Shown one piece after another: positions 1 to 7,947 of a DNA stretch of 9,197 bases; within the stretch, counting starts at the first letter, position 1; each line of letters starts with the position of its first letter. The stretch covers positions 1-9,197 of the forward strand of contig CALPNL020000073.1 in assembly GCA_943324925.2 (NCBI GenBank), read 5' to 3'. Position numbers and translations under genes: made by a program. The notes beneath the pieces are model-generated. The model saw only the letters and a program-made list of their open reading frames with translations, was not told where the DNA came from and made no database searches. The stretch comes from Chitinophaga pinensis. GTDB lineage: Bacteria; Bacteroidota; Bacteroidia; Flavobacteriales; Flavobacteriaceae.

Positions 1-1638
1 AACCTTCGAAACAACCAAATCTCCAACCAAGATATTACCGTTTTAAATCAATATGTAAAACCAAATTTTGATTTAAATAATAATAAAGGATACATAATTC
101 TTACTACACACAATGCCAAAGCCGACGCTATAAACGCCAAAGCGCTGGAAGATTTAGAGGGAAAATTGATGACCTTCAATCCAGAAATTGTAGACGATTT
201 TCCAGATAAAATCTATCCTATAGAACACAATTTACAATTGAAAGTTGGCGCTCAAATTATGTTTGTCAAAAACGATCCTTCCTTTGAGAAAAAGTACTTC
301 AATGGTAAAATGGGATTCATAAAATCACTCTCAAGTAATGAAATCCTTGTTCATTTTCCAGAAGAAAATTTAACCCTAGAAGTTGAAAAATTTGAGTGGC
401 AAAATATCCGCTATAAAATCAATGATACAACCAAGGAAATCGAGGAAGAAATAATAGGAACCTTCGTACATTATCCTATAAAATTAGCTTGGGCAATCAC
501 CGTTCATAAAAGCCAAGGACTGACCTTTGATAAAGCTGTCCTTGATGTTTCACAGGTCTTTGTTCCTGGCCAAGCCTATGTTGCTTTGTCCAGACTTAGG
601 GCTTTAAATGGCTTAATTTTACTTTCTCCTTTGCAAATGAATGGTATTTCAAACGATCAAGAGGTGATGGACTATTCCTTGAACAAAGCCTCTGAAGAAG
701 CGCTAGCTGTATCGTTACAACAAGACACCAAAAAGTACCTTCATAATTATCTAAAAGCAACTTTTGATTGGGCTGATTTGGTTCAAGAATGGAGAAATCA
801 TCAGTTCAGTTATAACGAAAAATCGGAAGTTTCTGAGAAGTCGAAACATGTTGTTTGGGCAAAAAAACAAGCGGAAAATATCGGAGAAATATTGGATCCA
901 TCCAGAAAATTTTTATCGCAATTGGACAAATTATTTTCTGCTGAGAATTTCGATATCAACCAAATAGCAGAAAGAATTCATGCGGCTTATAATTATTTCT
1001 ATGCAACAATGGATCGCGCTGTTTACGATATTTTGTGGAAAATGGAAGAAGTGAAACGGGCTAAAAAAGCAAAAGCTTATTTCGATGAATTAGTGCTTTT
1101 GGAAGAAATGCAAATCAAAGCCGTTTTCCAATTAATGAAAGCCAAATTACTAATTAATACCGTCGCTGCTGGGTTAGAAATTTCTAAAGAAAATTTGACT
1201 TCCAACGAAATTAAATCCTATAGAAATAATAAAATTTCTGAAATTCAAACGAAGTTCAAAGAGCTAAATAGTACTATTGTAGAAGACGATGTCGATGTAA
1301 ATCGTTACACCAAAAAGAAAAGTTCAAGAACAGCAACACCAAAAAAATCTACCGCACAGGAAACCTATGAGTTGTGGCTTCAAAGTAATTCTATAAATGA
1401 AATTGCTGCTATTAGAAAATTAACGACACAAACCATCTACGGTCATTTTGCCAAGTTAATAGAAGCAGGGCAAGTCCAACTTCAAGACGTAATGCCAGAA
1501 GACAAAATAGAAGCTTTAACCCTAATTTTCAAAGGATTTAAAGGAGAATCGCTGAACGAATTAATGGAAGTCCACGGCGATAAATTCACGTGGAACGACA
1601 TGAGATTGTTCAAAGCGGCAATAGGAAAATTGGGTTAG
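1..1638 (+). CDS. PIF1-family DNA helicase, C-terminal part, with C-terminal helix-turn-helix domain (5' end outside window)
   Basis: The reading frame is open from base 1 to the TAG at 1636-1638 (545 codons), so the N-terminal ATPase half with Walker A and B lies upstream of the window. An in-frame TTG at 166 is internal, not a start, because the preceding 55 codons already read like helicase (ILTTHNAKADAIN at visible residues 36-48). Seen next: LKVGAQIMFVKND (about 80-92), motif V ITVHKSQGLT (166-175) and motif VI GQAYVALSRLR (190-200), which are the superfamily 1B PIF1/RecD-type C-terminal motifs that couple ATP hydrolysis to 5'-3' unwinding. After a helical, charged linker, residues about 452-492 (ETYELWLQSNSINEIAAI... 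TIYGHFAKLIEAG) resemble the HTH_40 module found at the end of RecQ proteins, probably a DNA-binding element. It is a cytoplasmic protein likely acting in replication or repair. The family call is firm. The HTH call and the exact substrate are inference. Confidence 0.88.
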   Translation, partial: NLRNNQISNQDITVLNQYVKPNFDLNNNKGYIILTTHNAKADAINAKALEDLEGKLMTFNPEIVDDFPDKIYPIEHNLQLKVGAQIMFVKNDPSFEKKYFNGKMGFIKSLSSNEILVHFPEENLTLEVEKFEWQNIRYKINDTTKEIEEEIIGTFVHYPIKLAWAITVHKSQGLTFDKAVLDVSQVFVPGQAYVALSRLRALNGLILLSPLQMNGISNDQEVMDYSLNKASEEALAVSLQQDTKKYLHNYLKATFDWADLVQEWRNHQFSYNEKSEVSEKSKHVVWAKKQAENIGEILDPSRKFLSQLDKLFSAENFDINQIAERIHAAYNYFYATMDRAVYDILWKMEEVKRAKKAKAYFDELVLLEEMQIKAVFQLMKAKLLINTVAAGLEISKENLTSNEIKSYRNNKISEIQTKFKELNSTIVEDDVDVNRYTKKKSSRTATPKKSTAQETYELWLQSNSINEIAAIRKLTTQTIYGHFAKLIEAGQVQLQDVMPEDKIEALTLIFKGFKGESLNELMEVHGDKFTWNDMRLFKAAIGKLG

Positions 1639-2018
1639 TTCAACCAATAAACCACCATTACGGCAGGAATAAAATAGATTACAATAGTGCGAGCGCCATC
1701 ATAGTCTTTCGCTAATCGTTGTCCAAACAGCAACATTAAAAGCGTAACACACGAGAATATTCCTGCATAAAAACCAAAAGTTCGGCCTTCATTTACATAC
1801 AATTCAATTGCGCCAACAATGCTTAAAACACCGGATATTAATTCTAAAACTAGCACGTGAAATAAAGCAAAGGGAACTGCTTTTTTCAAGATGGTATTGG
1901 CAAAATGACCGGTTAACCATCCTACATTGTCTTTCCAATGGAACATTTTATCGTAACCAGATTGTAAAAAAGTGATTGATAAAAAAATCAAAACTAAAAT
2001 AGAAGCTACATTATTCAT
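1635..2018 (-). CDS. DoxX-family small integral membrane protein
   Basis: This 127-residue, very hydrophobic protein has four predicted membrane spans at about residues 3-20, 48-71, 80-98 and 111-126. The pattern LQSGYDKMFHWKD directly after span 1 and the charged GQRLAKDYDGAR before span 4 fit the DoxX/DoxD-like family of four-helix membrane proteins. Members have been linked to thiosulfate or quinol redox and to oxidative-stress complexes, but for most the function is unknown, and nothing here fixes a substrate. The start is the ATG at 2016-2018, only 6 bp after the holB stop, so it is almost certainly co-transcribed with and translated after holB. Its stop codon overlaps that of the convergent helicase gene, leaving no room for a separate terminator. 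Confidence 0.8.
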   Translation of the reverse strand: MNNVASILVLIFLSITFLQSGYDKMFHWKDNVGWLTGHFANTILKKAVPFALFHVLVLELISGVLSIVGAIELYVNEGRTFGFYAGIFSCVTLLMLLFGQRLAKDYDGARTIVIYFIPAVMVVYWLN

Positions 2019-2024
2019 AATTGG

Positions 2025-3173
2025 TTATTTTTTGTGAATTAAACGAGTTAGTTTTATGGATAAATCTGTTAAAATTATTTTTGCATTTCCGTTGCGTTCT
2101 ATGTGATACATCGCGTCGGAAAGTTCCTTAAAAATTTCATTTATATTGTTTCCGTTTACAAATGGCGCAAAATTTTCCAATTGGAATTTAGGCACTTTTG
2201 TTTCCATGTAAACCAGTTTTTTTGTTTCGTAGTTCAGCATTAAAGCCTGGCGAAACATATCGATGCAAAAGTTCAAAAATTTCTTTTGTGTTTCTCTTCC
2301 CAAACCTGCAATTTGTTCGCTCCAAAGAATCAAATCCTGAATTGCTTCAGCGTTTCCTTTGGCTCTAAAAGCGGCACGAACCCAAGAAACAAACCATTCT
2401 TCAAAAGGGAGTTCTTCACTTTCTTCGTCTAGTAAAAGTAACGCTTTGTTGTAATTTCCTTGTGATTGGTGAGCAATTTTGTCGGCCAAACTCGCTTCAA
2501 TATTTTCTTTAAGAATCAAGCTATCGGCGATTACTTTTTCGCTCAAACCGCCAAACCGCAACACTTGGCAGCGCGATAAAATAGTTTGAATTATATCTTC
2601 TTCATTTTCGGCAATCAAAATGAAAACTGTTTTTTCTGGCGGTTCTTCTAGTAATTTTAAGAGCTTGTTGGAAGCCGTAACATTCATTTTTTCGGCCATC
2701 CAAACAATTACTATTTTGTGCCCACCTTCGTAGGATTTTAAGGAAAGTAATTTCAATATTTCCTGGGCATCGTCGACGCGTATTTCCCCTTGCTTGTTTT
2801 GAACTCCTAAAATTTTGTACCAATCGAACAGTCCGCCGTAAGGATTTTCAACAACAAACTGACGCCAATCGGCCATAAAATCGACACTCTTGGGTTTTGT
2901 TTTTATTTCTTCGGTAGTTACCGTTGGAAAAATAAAATGTAAATCGGGGTGAGAAATCGACTTGAATTTTAGGTTACAGGATTCGTTTCCTTTGGTGTTT
3001 TTGCCGTCGGTATTGTGACATAAAATAGATTGAGCATACGCAATTGCCATCGCCAAAGTTCCACATCCTTCCGGCCCTACAAACAATTGTGCATGAGGAA
3101 TCCTGCCCGAAGACGCGCTTTTTGTCAAATGATTTTTAAGGTATTCTTGTCCTAAGATTTGGGAAAACAGCAT
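2025..3173 (-). CDS. holB: DNA polymerase III subunit delta' (clamp loader)
   Basis: This 382-residue AAA+ protein of the clamp-loader complex helps open the beta sliding clamp and place it on primed DNA. Seen in order: MLFSQILGQEYLKNHL at the N terminus with GRIPHAQLFVGPEGCGT (23-39) at the P-loop position, a cysteine-containing insert (C52, C66) where other delta' and gamma subunits carry a zinc module, VWMAEKMN (157-164) at the Walker B position, LLEEPP (174-179), and the clamp-loader SRC motif in ILSRCQVLRF (200-202). The P-loop lysine is replaced by threonine (GPEGCGT), so this subunit probably does not hydrolyse ATP, as is known for delta' of E. coli. The C-terminal ~170 residues are helical, as expected for the oligomerisation collar. 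The start is an ATG; doxX follows after 6 bp. A flavobacterial promoter-like box sits 4 bases before the ATG. Length and motifs make the assignment strong. Confidence 0.9.
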   Translation of the reverse strand: MLFSQILGQEYLKNHLTKSASSGRIPHAQLFVGPEGCGTLAMAIAYAQSILCHNTDGKNTKGNESCNLKFKSISHPDLHFIFPTVTTEEIKTKPKSVDFMADWRQFVVENPYGGLFDWYKILGVQNKQGEIRVDDAQEILKLLSLKSYEGGHKIVIVWMAEKMNVTASNKLLKLLEEPPEKTVFILIAENEEDIIQTILSRCQVLRFGGLSEKVIADSLILKENIEASLADKIAHQSQGNYNKALLLLDEESEELPFEEWFVSWVRAAFRAKGNAEAIQDLILWSEQIAGLGRETQKKFLNFCIDMFRQALMLNYETKKLVYMETKVPKFQLENFAPFVNGNNINEIFKELSDAMYHIERNGNAKIILTDLSIKLTRLIHKK

Positions 3174-3177
3174 AAAG

Positions 3178-3185
3178 CAAAGATA
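3178..3185 (-). promoter_or_regulatory. possible -7 promoter box for holB-doxX (TATCTTTG)
   Basis: On the minus strand TATCTTTG matches the Bacteroidota -7 consensus TAnnTTTG exactly. It ends 4 bases before the holB ATG, so transcription from it would start at or near the ATG and give an almost leaderless message. No clear TTG was found about 18-20 bases further upstream, where the -33 element should be, so this is a weak call. The 57-bp gap to the DUF1801 gene upstream is the largest in this leftward cluster, which makes a promoter here plausible. Confidence 0.35.
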
Positions 3186-3230
3186 ATAGAAAGTTCTTAG
3201 AAAAGGTAATTTGAGGATTTGGTTATTCAG

Positions 3231-3644
3231 TTATTTGCTTAATTGTTTAATTGTCTCTATACAAATCGTTTCTAAAGCGTTAAGATTTAAATCCGATAAT
3301 TTTTTAAAGTAGATACACGCCTTTCCCATTTTATATTTGCCGAGATCCTCAAGAAGATTGCTGTAGTCTCTATCTGGCGCCACCACATAAAGTGAGAATT
3401 CATTTTTTCGTGGGGAAAACCCAATTAGCATCGAGTCACCTTCGTGGCCACTGGCATATTTGTAATGGTAACTTCCAAATCCCACTATCGTTGGACCCCA
3501 CATTTTAGGCTCAAAGCCCGACCATTTTTTCATTAATTCAATCAAAGCAAAGCTGTCTTGTTTCTTTTGTTCGTGGTCTACAAAAGAATCGATAAAGTCG
3601 ATTACGGCGACTTCGGTTTCGGTAGTTTTATTTTTTGTTGCCAC
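3231..3644 (-). CDS. DUF1801 domain-containing protein
   Basis: This 137-residue soluble protein has no signal peptide. The segment WSGFEPKMWGPTIVGFGSYHYKYASG (41-66), followed by GDSMLIGFSPRKNEFSLYV (69-87) and a C-terminal KMGKACIYFKKLSDLN, is typical of DUF1801 (YdhG-like) proteins. These have an alpha/beta fold related to the frataxin-like YdhG group and no settled function. The start is GTG at 3644: no ATG lies upstream in frame before a stop (TGA at 3669-3671), and the next internal Met is 38 residues in, inside the domain. It begins 10 bp after the porin stop and so is probably the last gene of the secreted protein-porin-DUF1801 transcript. The partnership with a porin looks like mere operon neighbourhood, not shared function. 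Confidence 0.82.
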   Translation of the reverse strand: MATKNKTTETEVAVIDFIDSFVDHEQKKQDSFALIELMKKWSGFEPKMWGPTIVGFGSYHYKYASGHEGDSMLIGFSPRKNEFSLYVVAPDRDYSNLLEDLGKYKMGKACIYFKKLSDLNLNALETICIETIKQLSK

Positions 3645-3654
3645 TTTATTAAAT

Positions 3655-4728
3655 TTAAAATTTGATTGTCATATTTGTTGTAAGCGTATAATTTTGGTTT
3701 TCATTTGCAAATATTTTGTCCTTCGAATGATACATTTTTCCTTCAATTCTGAATTTAATTTTGCTGCTGAGATCATAGTCAAGATTGGAAGAAAGCCCAA
3801 AAGTTTGAAAGCCGTTGGCGGTTCCTGTTGAAATAATTATTTGTTTTTGATCGCTATAATATTCCCCTCTCAAAGCAATTTTAGTTTTATCGTTTAGGCA
3901 TTGTTTGACAATTAAAACAGGGGAAAACCAAGTTCCATAGTTTGTGGGATCAAATTTGTCCATTCCAATGTCAAATCCCGCGATGATTCCAAATGTATTT
4001 GAGGCTTCATATATTGCATATAAATTATGAAACAACCGCCACGATTCAATCCCGTCGGGCCTATCGTTACCTATAAAATTACTGTAATTCAATATTAATT
4101 TGGTGTTTGGTTTGTAATTGAGTTGCAAACCAAAGGAGGGTTGTTTGTAGTAATCGGGGGTTTTAATTTTTTGCCAACCGTTTAAAACGATTAAGGAAGC
4201 ATTAAATTTTTCTGATTTATTGGTATACGAAAGTTTCACTCCAGTTTCATAATAAGGAGAGTTTTCAGCAAGAATACTTCTTGACAAAGTCCAACAATCC
4301 GCACTAATAGCGCTTTCAAAACCAATATGAGACGGCATAATTCCTGCGTCCAACCAAATGTTTTGTTTTTTTGAAACCTTGAAACCGACATTCGCCTCAA
4401 AAATATATTGCGCCCAATTTGGCTCTGCCGAGAGGTTGTATTGACTGTAATTTCCGATCATTAAAGCGACATTTGCACGAATATTATTTTGGTTGAACGA
4501 TGCTTTTGCATAAGCTAAATTTATATTGATTTCGTTGTTTCGTTTATGATTGTATAGAAAATTGGACTTTTCATTATTGGCGTGATTGGAAGAATCGCAG
4601 CTGTAATAAATTTCGCCATAACCTTGAAATGTAAATGCTTTTATCGAGTCGATAGCCGCTTCTGAAGTGTTTTTAGAAAACACAGAATAGCTTATAAAAA
4701 CGAATGAAAGTAGGATATTTTTATTCAT
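3655..4728 (-). CDS. outer-membrane beta-barrel porin, OmpL-like (BBP2 family)
   Basis: The protein has 357 residues from the ATG at 4726-4728. An upstream in-frame TTG at 4764 would add 12 residues before a good signal peptide, so it is rejected. Residues 1-18 (MNKNILLSFVFISYSVFS) are a Sec signal peptide. The mature chain opens with FTFQGYGEIYYSCD and continues in alternating amphipathic strands: NININLAYAKASF, ANVALMIGNYSQY, WLDAGIMPSHIGFES, SPYYETGVKLSYT, ASLIVLNGWQKI. The set GI-PSHIG-ES followed by SPYYETGVKL is characteristic of the putative beta-barrel porin-2 family. It ends in MTIKF, with the terminal phenylalanine that outer-membrane barrels use for BAM recognition. It is presumably a passive pore for small solutes; the substrate is unknown. 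It lies 25 bp after the secreted protein's stop and 10 bp before the DUF1801 start, consistent with one operon. Confidence 0.8.
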   Translation of the reverse strand: MNKNILLSFVFISYSVFSKNTSEAAIDSIKAFTFQGYGEIYYSCDSSNHANNEKSNFLYNHKRNNEININLAYAKASFNQNNIRANVALMIGNYSQYNLSAEPNWAQYIFEANVGFKVSKKQNIWLDAGIMPSHIGFESAISADCWTLSRSILAENSPYYETGVKLSYTNKSEKFNASLIVLNGWQKIKTPDYYKQPSFGLQLNYKPNTKLILNYSNFIGNDRPDGIESWRLFHNLYAIYEASNTFGIIAGFDIGMDKFDPTNYGTWFSPVLIVKQCLNDKTKIALRGEYYSDQKQIIISTGTANGFQTFGLSSNLDYDLSSKIKFRIEGKMYHSKDKIFANENQNYTLTTNMTIKF

Positions 4729-4753
4729 AAATTGTGGTGCCGTTTTCTTACTT

Positions 4754-5401
4754 TTAAGGGGCAAATTTAAACAAATTTGGAATAGTTAATTCTAAATTAG
4801 CTTCTTCAATAGCTTTAAGCACATGTGTTTTAGCGCCATTTTTATTAACGCAATTTGTTACTAATCCTGCGCCGTTATAATTTAACTCAGTAATATATTC
4901 ACACGGATGTAAACAGAGAAATCGAAACAACGGAAATAAATTGACCTCCGACTTTATCATTTTTAACTCCAAACTATTGGTAAGCTTTGTTTTTGCTTTG
5001 TTTTTATAAGAATTTAAATTCACCGTCTCCACACCATCGCTATTTGAGACGCTAATAAAATCAAAATAAACACCTCTAGCCATAGTTCTTGCAAATTTAT
5101 GTTTAACTGTTTTTATATAGGTAAATTTAATATTTTTCAAATCATTTTCAATAATTGATTCCGTGATTGAAAACTCGTGTGACTTTAATCCCTTTAAATC
5201 AGAAACATAAGCTACTTTTTGACCGTCAAGGTAACTTACAATTTTTAAAATATAATTCTCGTTTGAAGACATTGCATAGGCACTTCTGTCATAATTTGAA
5301 TTTTCATAAGTGGTTGTATATTCAACCATTATATCAAAGTTCAGTTTTTGACCGAATAAAGTGGTGAAAGAAGCTAGAAAAAGGGTTAGAAAAAGTTTCA
5401 T
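4754..5401 (-). CDS. secreted protein of unknown function
   Basis: The protein has 215 residues from the ATG at 5399-5401; a TTG one codon upstream is not needed as a start. Residues 1-18 (MKLFLTLFLASFTTLFGQ) form a Sec signal peptide with a likely cut just before or after Q18, and there is no lipobox cysteine. The mature part is rich in beta-prone alternation (NFDIMVEYTTTYE, NYILKIVSYLDGQKVAYVSD, KFTYIKTVKHKF, GVYFDFISVS). It has three cysteines in the last third, two of them in CLHPC and the third in TNCVNK, possibly disulfide-bonded in the periplasm. I do not recognise the family. It is not a T9SS cargo because no C-terminal sorting domain is present. It sits first in the run with the porin and DUF1801 genes, so a periplasmic or outer-membrane role is likely but inferred only from the signal peptide and context. 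Confidence 0.7.
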   Translation of the reverse strand: MKLFLTLFLASFTTLFGQKLNFDIMVEYTTTYENSNYDRSAYAMSSNENYILKIVSYLDGQKVAYVSDLKGLKSHEFSITESIIENDLKNIKFTYIKTVKHKFARTMARGVYFDFISVSNSDGVETVNLNSYKNKAKTKLTNSLELKMIKSEVNLFPLFRFLCLHPCEYITELNYNGAGLVTNCVNKNGAKTHVLKAIEEANLELTIPNLFKFAP

Positions 5402-5433
5402 CAATTGAATTAAGGTAAAATTACTGTTAACGT

Positions 5434-5557
5434 CCCCATGTTAGAGCTTGTGGCGGCTAAGGGAACGATTATTTCTTGTTAATATAAGATTTTCCTGGGA
5501 AAATCGAACGTGTTATTTTTTGTAAATGAAGCTGTATTGAGAAACGGATGTTGGGAG
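5434..5557 (-). repeat. cassette-boundary element C (attC-like repeat)
   Basis: This is a non-coding element 5 bp beyond the stop of the T9SS gene. The gene-proximal end (+ strand, 5540-5557) reads AGAAACGGATGTTGGGAG and aligns with the same end of elements A, B and D. The distal half (GAACGATTATTTCTTGTTAAT near 5464-5484, then CCCCATG at 5434-5440) aligns with elements A and B at reduced identity. The centre holds a palindrome, GATTTTCC-TG-GGAAAATC (5488-5505), where A and B have an unrelated hairpin. It may also serve as a transcript end for the gene. Confidence 0.6.
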
Positions 5558-5562
5558 AGGTT

Positions 5563-7140
5563 TTATTTTTTGTTAATTTTTTTTGTTACAATTCTACCAT
5601 CATCAGTTGTTATTTTTAATAAATAATTTCCTATCGATAATTTTTCGAAATTTAGAATTATTTTATCTTCAAAGTTATTTATTGTTACGTCTTCTAATTT
5701 CCTTCCATCTATAGAAAACAATTGAATATCTTTGATATTTATTTTGGAATAAATAGTTAATTGGTCATCTAAAGGATTAGGGAAGCATTTTACAACATCT
5801 TTATTTACATCAACTTCATTATTGGATAGGTAAGAATTATCCATTTTACATACAATTGCAACACGATAACGGTTAGACACATCAGTTGTAATGCCGATTG
5901 TAAATATTTCATCATTTGAAGTTGTAATTAGGTCATTAACTTGATTATTATTTCTGTTTTCAAAATTTGTTATTACGTATCCCGTATTAAAAAAATTTGA
6001 ATCTAAAGTTCCATTATTATTTATCTTTGCAAGGTAATGATAGGTTTGCGAATTAGGAAAAGAACTTCCAGAACCACCTCCAGCTATAATTCCTCCATTA
6101 CTTAAATAGCTCACAGAGTTAAAATTATCGTTTCCACCATTAATACTATTGAATATTTTTATCCCATTTCCGTTAAAACTATTATCTAAAATTCCATTTG
6201 AATTATATTTTACCAATAATGATTTACTTCCATTCCACCCCCCAGTTCCTCCTGTATATTTATAAATACCCGCTACAATAATGTCGCCATTATTGTTAAT
6301 GTCTAAATCATTAAAACAGGCATGGTTTTCTAAACCAATATTTGTCATATTAAAACCATTTGATCCGAAGGAAGTATCTAAATTTCCATCTAAATTATAT
6401 CGTGTAATAGTGGCTAAACTTTGGGGCATATTATCATAGGCACAGCCAACAAGAGTTATTTTGTTATTGTGAATTTTTGCGGAAAAAGGTAATTCAAATC
6501 TGTAATTTGTTAAATCATAAAATACATTTCCGTTATTTCCAAATGTTGTATCTATAGTTCCATTAGTGTTGAATCTTTTTAAAAATTGATTTGTAACATT
6601 ATTATTGGAATTGTAACCGATTAGTAATATTTTTCCATCATTTTGAATTAATAGCATAAAAAGTCCATTTAAAGATTCATTTAACCAACCGTTATTTCCG
6701 AAAGTTGTATCTAAAATCCCATTTGTATTTATTCTAAATATTTTACATTCTCCTCCAGAAGTTGCTAAGCCATATATAAAATTATCATAACTTGAATATT
6801 TTAAAGAAGCTATGTAAGCCATATTTGAAAAACTTGTAGAGGGAATAAAAAAACAGCCATTAGTTCCAAAAGAAGTATCTATTAATCCATTGGGATTAAG
6901 TTTATAAATATAAATATTTCTATCAAAAAGGGCTCCATTTTGATTATAGTCACTATTTATTCCAATTATTAGACTTCCATCGTCTAATCTTAGTAATATA
7001 TCTCCTATTGTATTTCTATTGGTTAATTGAAATTTAGAGTTTCCATTAACACCAAAATTTGATGCCCAACTTTGTGCATATAATTCTTGAATAGGGATGA
7101 AAATAAAAAAAATAGCAGTAAATAGGTTTTTAAATTTCAT
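5563..7140 (-). CDS. T9SS-secreted protein with six delta-60 repeats
   Basis: The protein has 525 residues from the ATG at 7138-7140; a TTG 24 bases upstream would place 8 residues before the signal peptide and is rejected. Residues 1-22 are a Sec signal peptide ending LYA before QSW. Six delta-60 repeats of the form RxNxNGxLDTTFGxNG lie at about 81-96, 137-152, 190-205, 248-263, 312-327 and 373-388. Each is preceded by a blade-like DGxIIxxG strand (DDGSLIIG, NDGKILLIG, NNGDIIVAG), and they are spaced 53-64 residues apart, suggesting a beta-propeller-like fold. Residues about 452-525 are a type A T9SS C-terminal domain (CFPNPLDDQLTIYS, then LFSIDGRKL, then LSIGNYLLKITTDDGR), so the protein is exported across the outer membrane and its tail removed or anchored. 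Its ligand is unknown. It sits between elements C and A with a very short leader, as expected for cassette cargo. Confidence 0.85.
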   Translation of the reverse strand: MKFKNLFTAIFFIFIPIQELYAQSWASNFGVNGNSKFQLTNRNTIGDILLRLDDGSLIIGINSDYNQNGALFDRNIYIYKLNPNGLIDTSFGTNGCFFIPSTSFSNMAYIASLKYSSYDNFIYGLATSGGECKIFRINTNGILDTTFGNNGWLNESLNGLFMLLIQNDGKILLIGYNSNNNVTNQFLKRFNTNGTIDTTFGNNGNVFYDLTNYRFELPFSAKIHNNKITLVGCAYDNMPQSLATITRYNLDGNLDTSFGSNGFNMTNIGLENHACFNDLDINNNGDIIVAGIYKYTGGTGGWNGSKSLLVKYNSNGILDNSFNGNGIKIFNSINGGNDNFNSVSYLSNGGIIAGGGSGSSFPNSQTYHYLAKINNNGTLDSNFFNTGYVITNFENRNNNQVNDLITTSNDEIFTIGITTDVSNRYRVAIVCKMDNSYLSNNEVDVNKDVVKCFPNPLDDQLTIYSKINIKDIQLFSIDGRKLEDVTINNFEDKIILNFEKLSIGNYLLKITTDDGRIVTKKINKK

Positions 7141-7170
7141 GTTTTCAAATTTGTATTTTATCAAAATCTA

Positions 7171-7303
7171 GCCCAATGTTTCGGCGCTTGGCGAGGTTGC
7201 AAATTTCGGAACTGATTATTCTCTGTTAAAGATAAAAAATTTTGCGGAAGACAAAAGTCAACTAACCAAAAAATTCGTAATTACTTGACACGGCTGTTAG
7301 CGG
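7171..7303 (-). repeat. cassette-boundary element A (attC-like repeat)
   Basis: This non-coding element of about 133 bp starts 9 bp after the stop of the broken PorT-like gene. Its gene-proximal end (+ strand, 7284-7303) contains CTTGACACGGCTGTTAGCGG. Its distal end is GCCCAATG (7171-7178). Positions 7208-7249 are identical to 8009-8050 of element B at 40 of 42 bases. TTTTG (7240-7244) and CAAAA (7252-7256) can pair around a 7-base loop. The two ends of this element are not inverted repeats of each other, which argues against a simple MITE. Confidence 0.7.
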
Positions 7304-7312
7304 ATAGCCACT

Positions 7313-7944
7313 TTATTTGTTTTTTGATTCTTTTTTAAAATTATGTTTTATTCCAATATTAAATAAATTATTATTTGGTGAATTAGGAACTATCTGAAGC
7401 CAATCAGCATCATCTCTGTCGTTACCTAACACATAAACTTCGTAACTCATATATACTGCTGTATTTTTTGAAATAAAGTAATTAAATCCTATTCCTGGAT
7501 TAAAAGAGCCATAAAATTTTGAGTAGTCAGTTTTTTCGTTTGGAGGATAATAATAATTACTTTCTATTTCTTGATTTAACGAAATACCCAATTTCAAGTT
7601 ACCATAAAATTATTTATAATTCGATATTTCCAAATTACATTTAAAGGTATTGAAATTACTTTTCCTTCAAACAAGCCTTTTGCAGAATCATATTTATTTG
7701 ACACTCCTGATTCAAAGTATTTTATTCTGCCGCTAATAGAAAAATGCTTTTCAAAATAGTACTCTGCTAATATTCCTCCTTGAATAGAATTTGTATGATT
7801 TGTATGAATTGAAGTAATTGTATTTAGTCCAATTTCAGCACCAAAAAACCATTTCCCATCTGGATTTACTATTTCCCTTGTTTGTGAAATGATTTTATTT
7901 GATAATAAACTCAAGACTACTAGGATTAATATTTTATTTTTCAT
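7313..7944 (-). pseudogene. PorT-like outer-membrane beta-barrel protein, disrupted by a one-base frameshift
   Basis: Two overlapping frames encode one protein. The first starts at the ATG at 7942-7944, has a signal peptide (MKNKILILVVLSLLSNKIIS) and reads to IPLNVIWKYRIINNF before a TGA at 7594-7596. The second carries on from about 7609 as YGNLKLGISLNQEIES to the stop at 7313, ending GIKHNFKKESKNK. Adding one T on the coding strand to the T4 run (+ strand A4, 7606-7609) gives IINNFYGNLKLGISLN, a natural strand of the PorT/OMP_b-brl family, and a 210-residue product of normal family length. Other visible barrel strands are KWFFGAEIGLNT, GGILAEYYFEKHFSISGRIKYF and GIGFNYFISKNTAVYMSYEVYV. The break may be a true pseudogene, homopolymer slippage with variable expression, or a sequencing error. 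AGAAAGGA precedes the ATG. It is the single cargo of the unit between elements A and B. Confidence 0.75.
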
Positions 7945-7947
7945 TTT

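Noticed and set aside
764..967. 67-codon + strand frame inside the helicase gene
   Set aside because: It is a shadow of the helicase reading frame with no start signal or protein-like pattern.
2602..2823. 73-codon minus-strand frame inside holB
   Set aside because: It overlaps conserved holB motifs in another frame; Arg-rich shadow.
4729..4764. Longer porin start at TTG 4764
   Set aside because: It would put 12 charged residues before a normal signal peptide and overlap the upstream gene; the ATG at 4728 fits better.
5167..5367. 66-codon + strand frame opposite the 215-residue secreted protein
   Set aside because: It is antisense to a gene with a clear signal peptide; no supporting feature.
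5402..5430. Promoter for the secreted-porin-DUF1801 genes (TAATTTTA)
   Set aside because: Only a partial match to TAnnTTTG and no -33 TTG at a proper distance.
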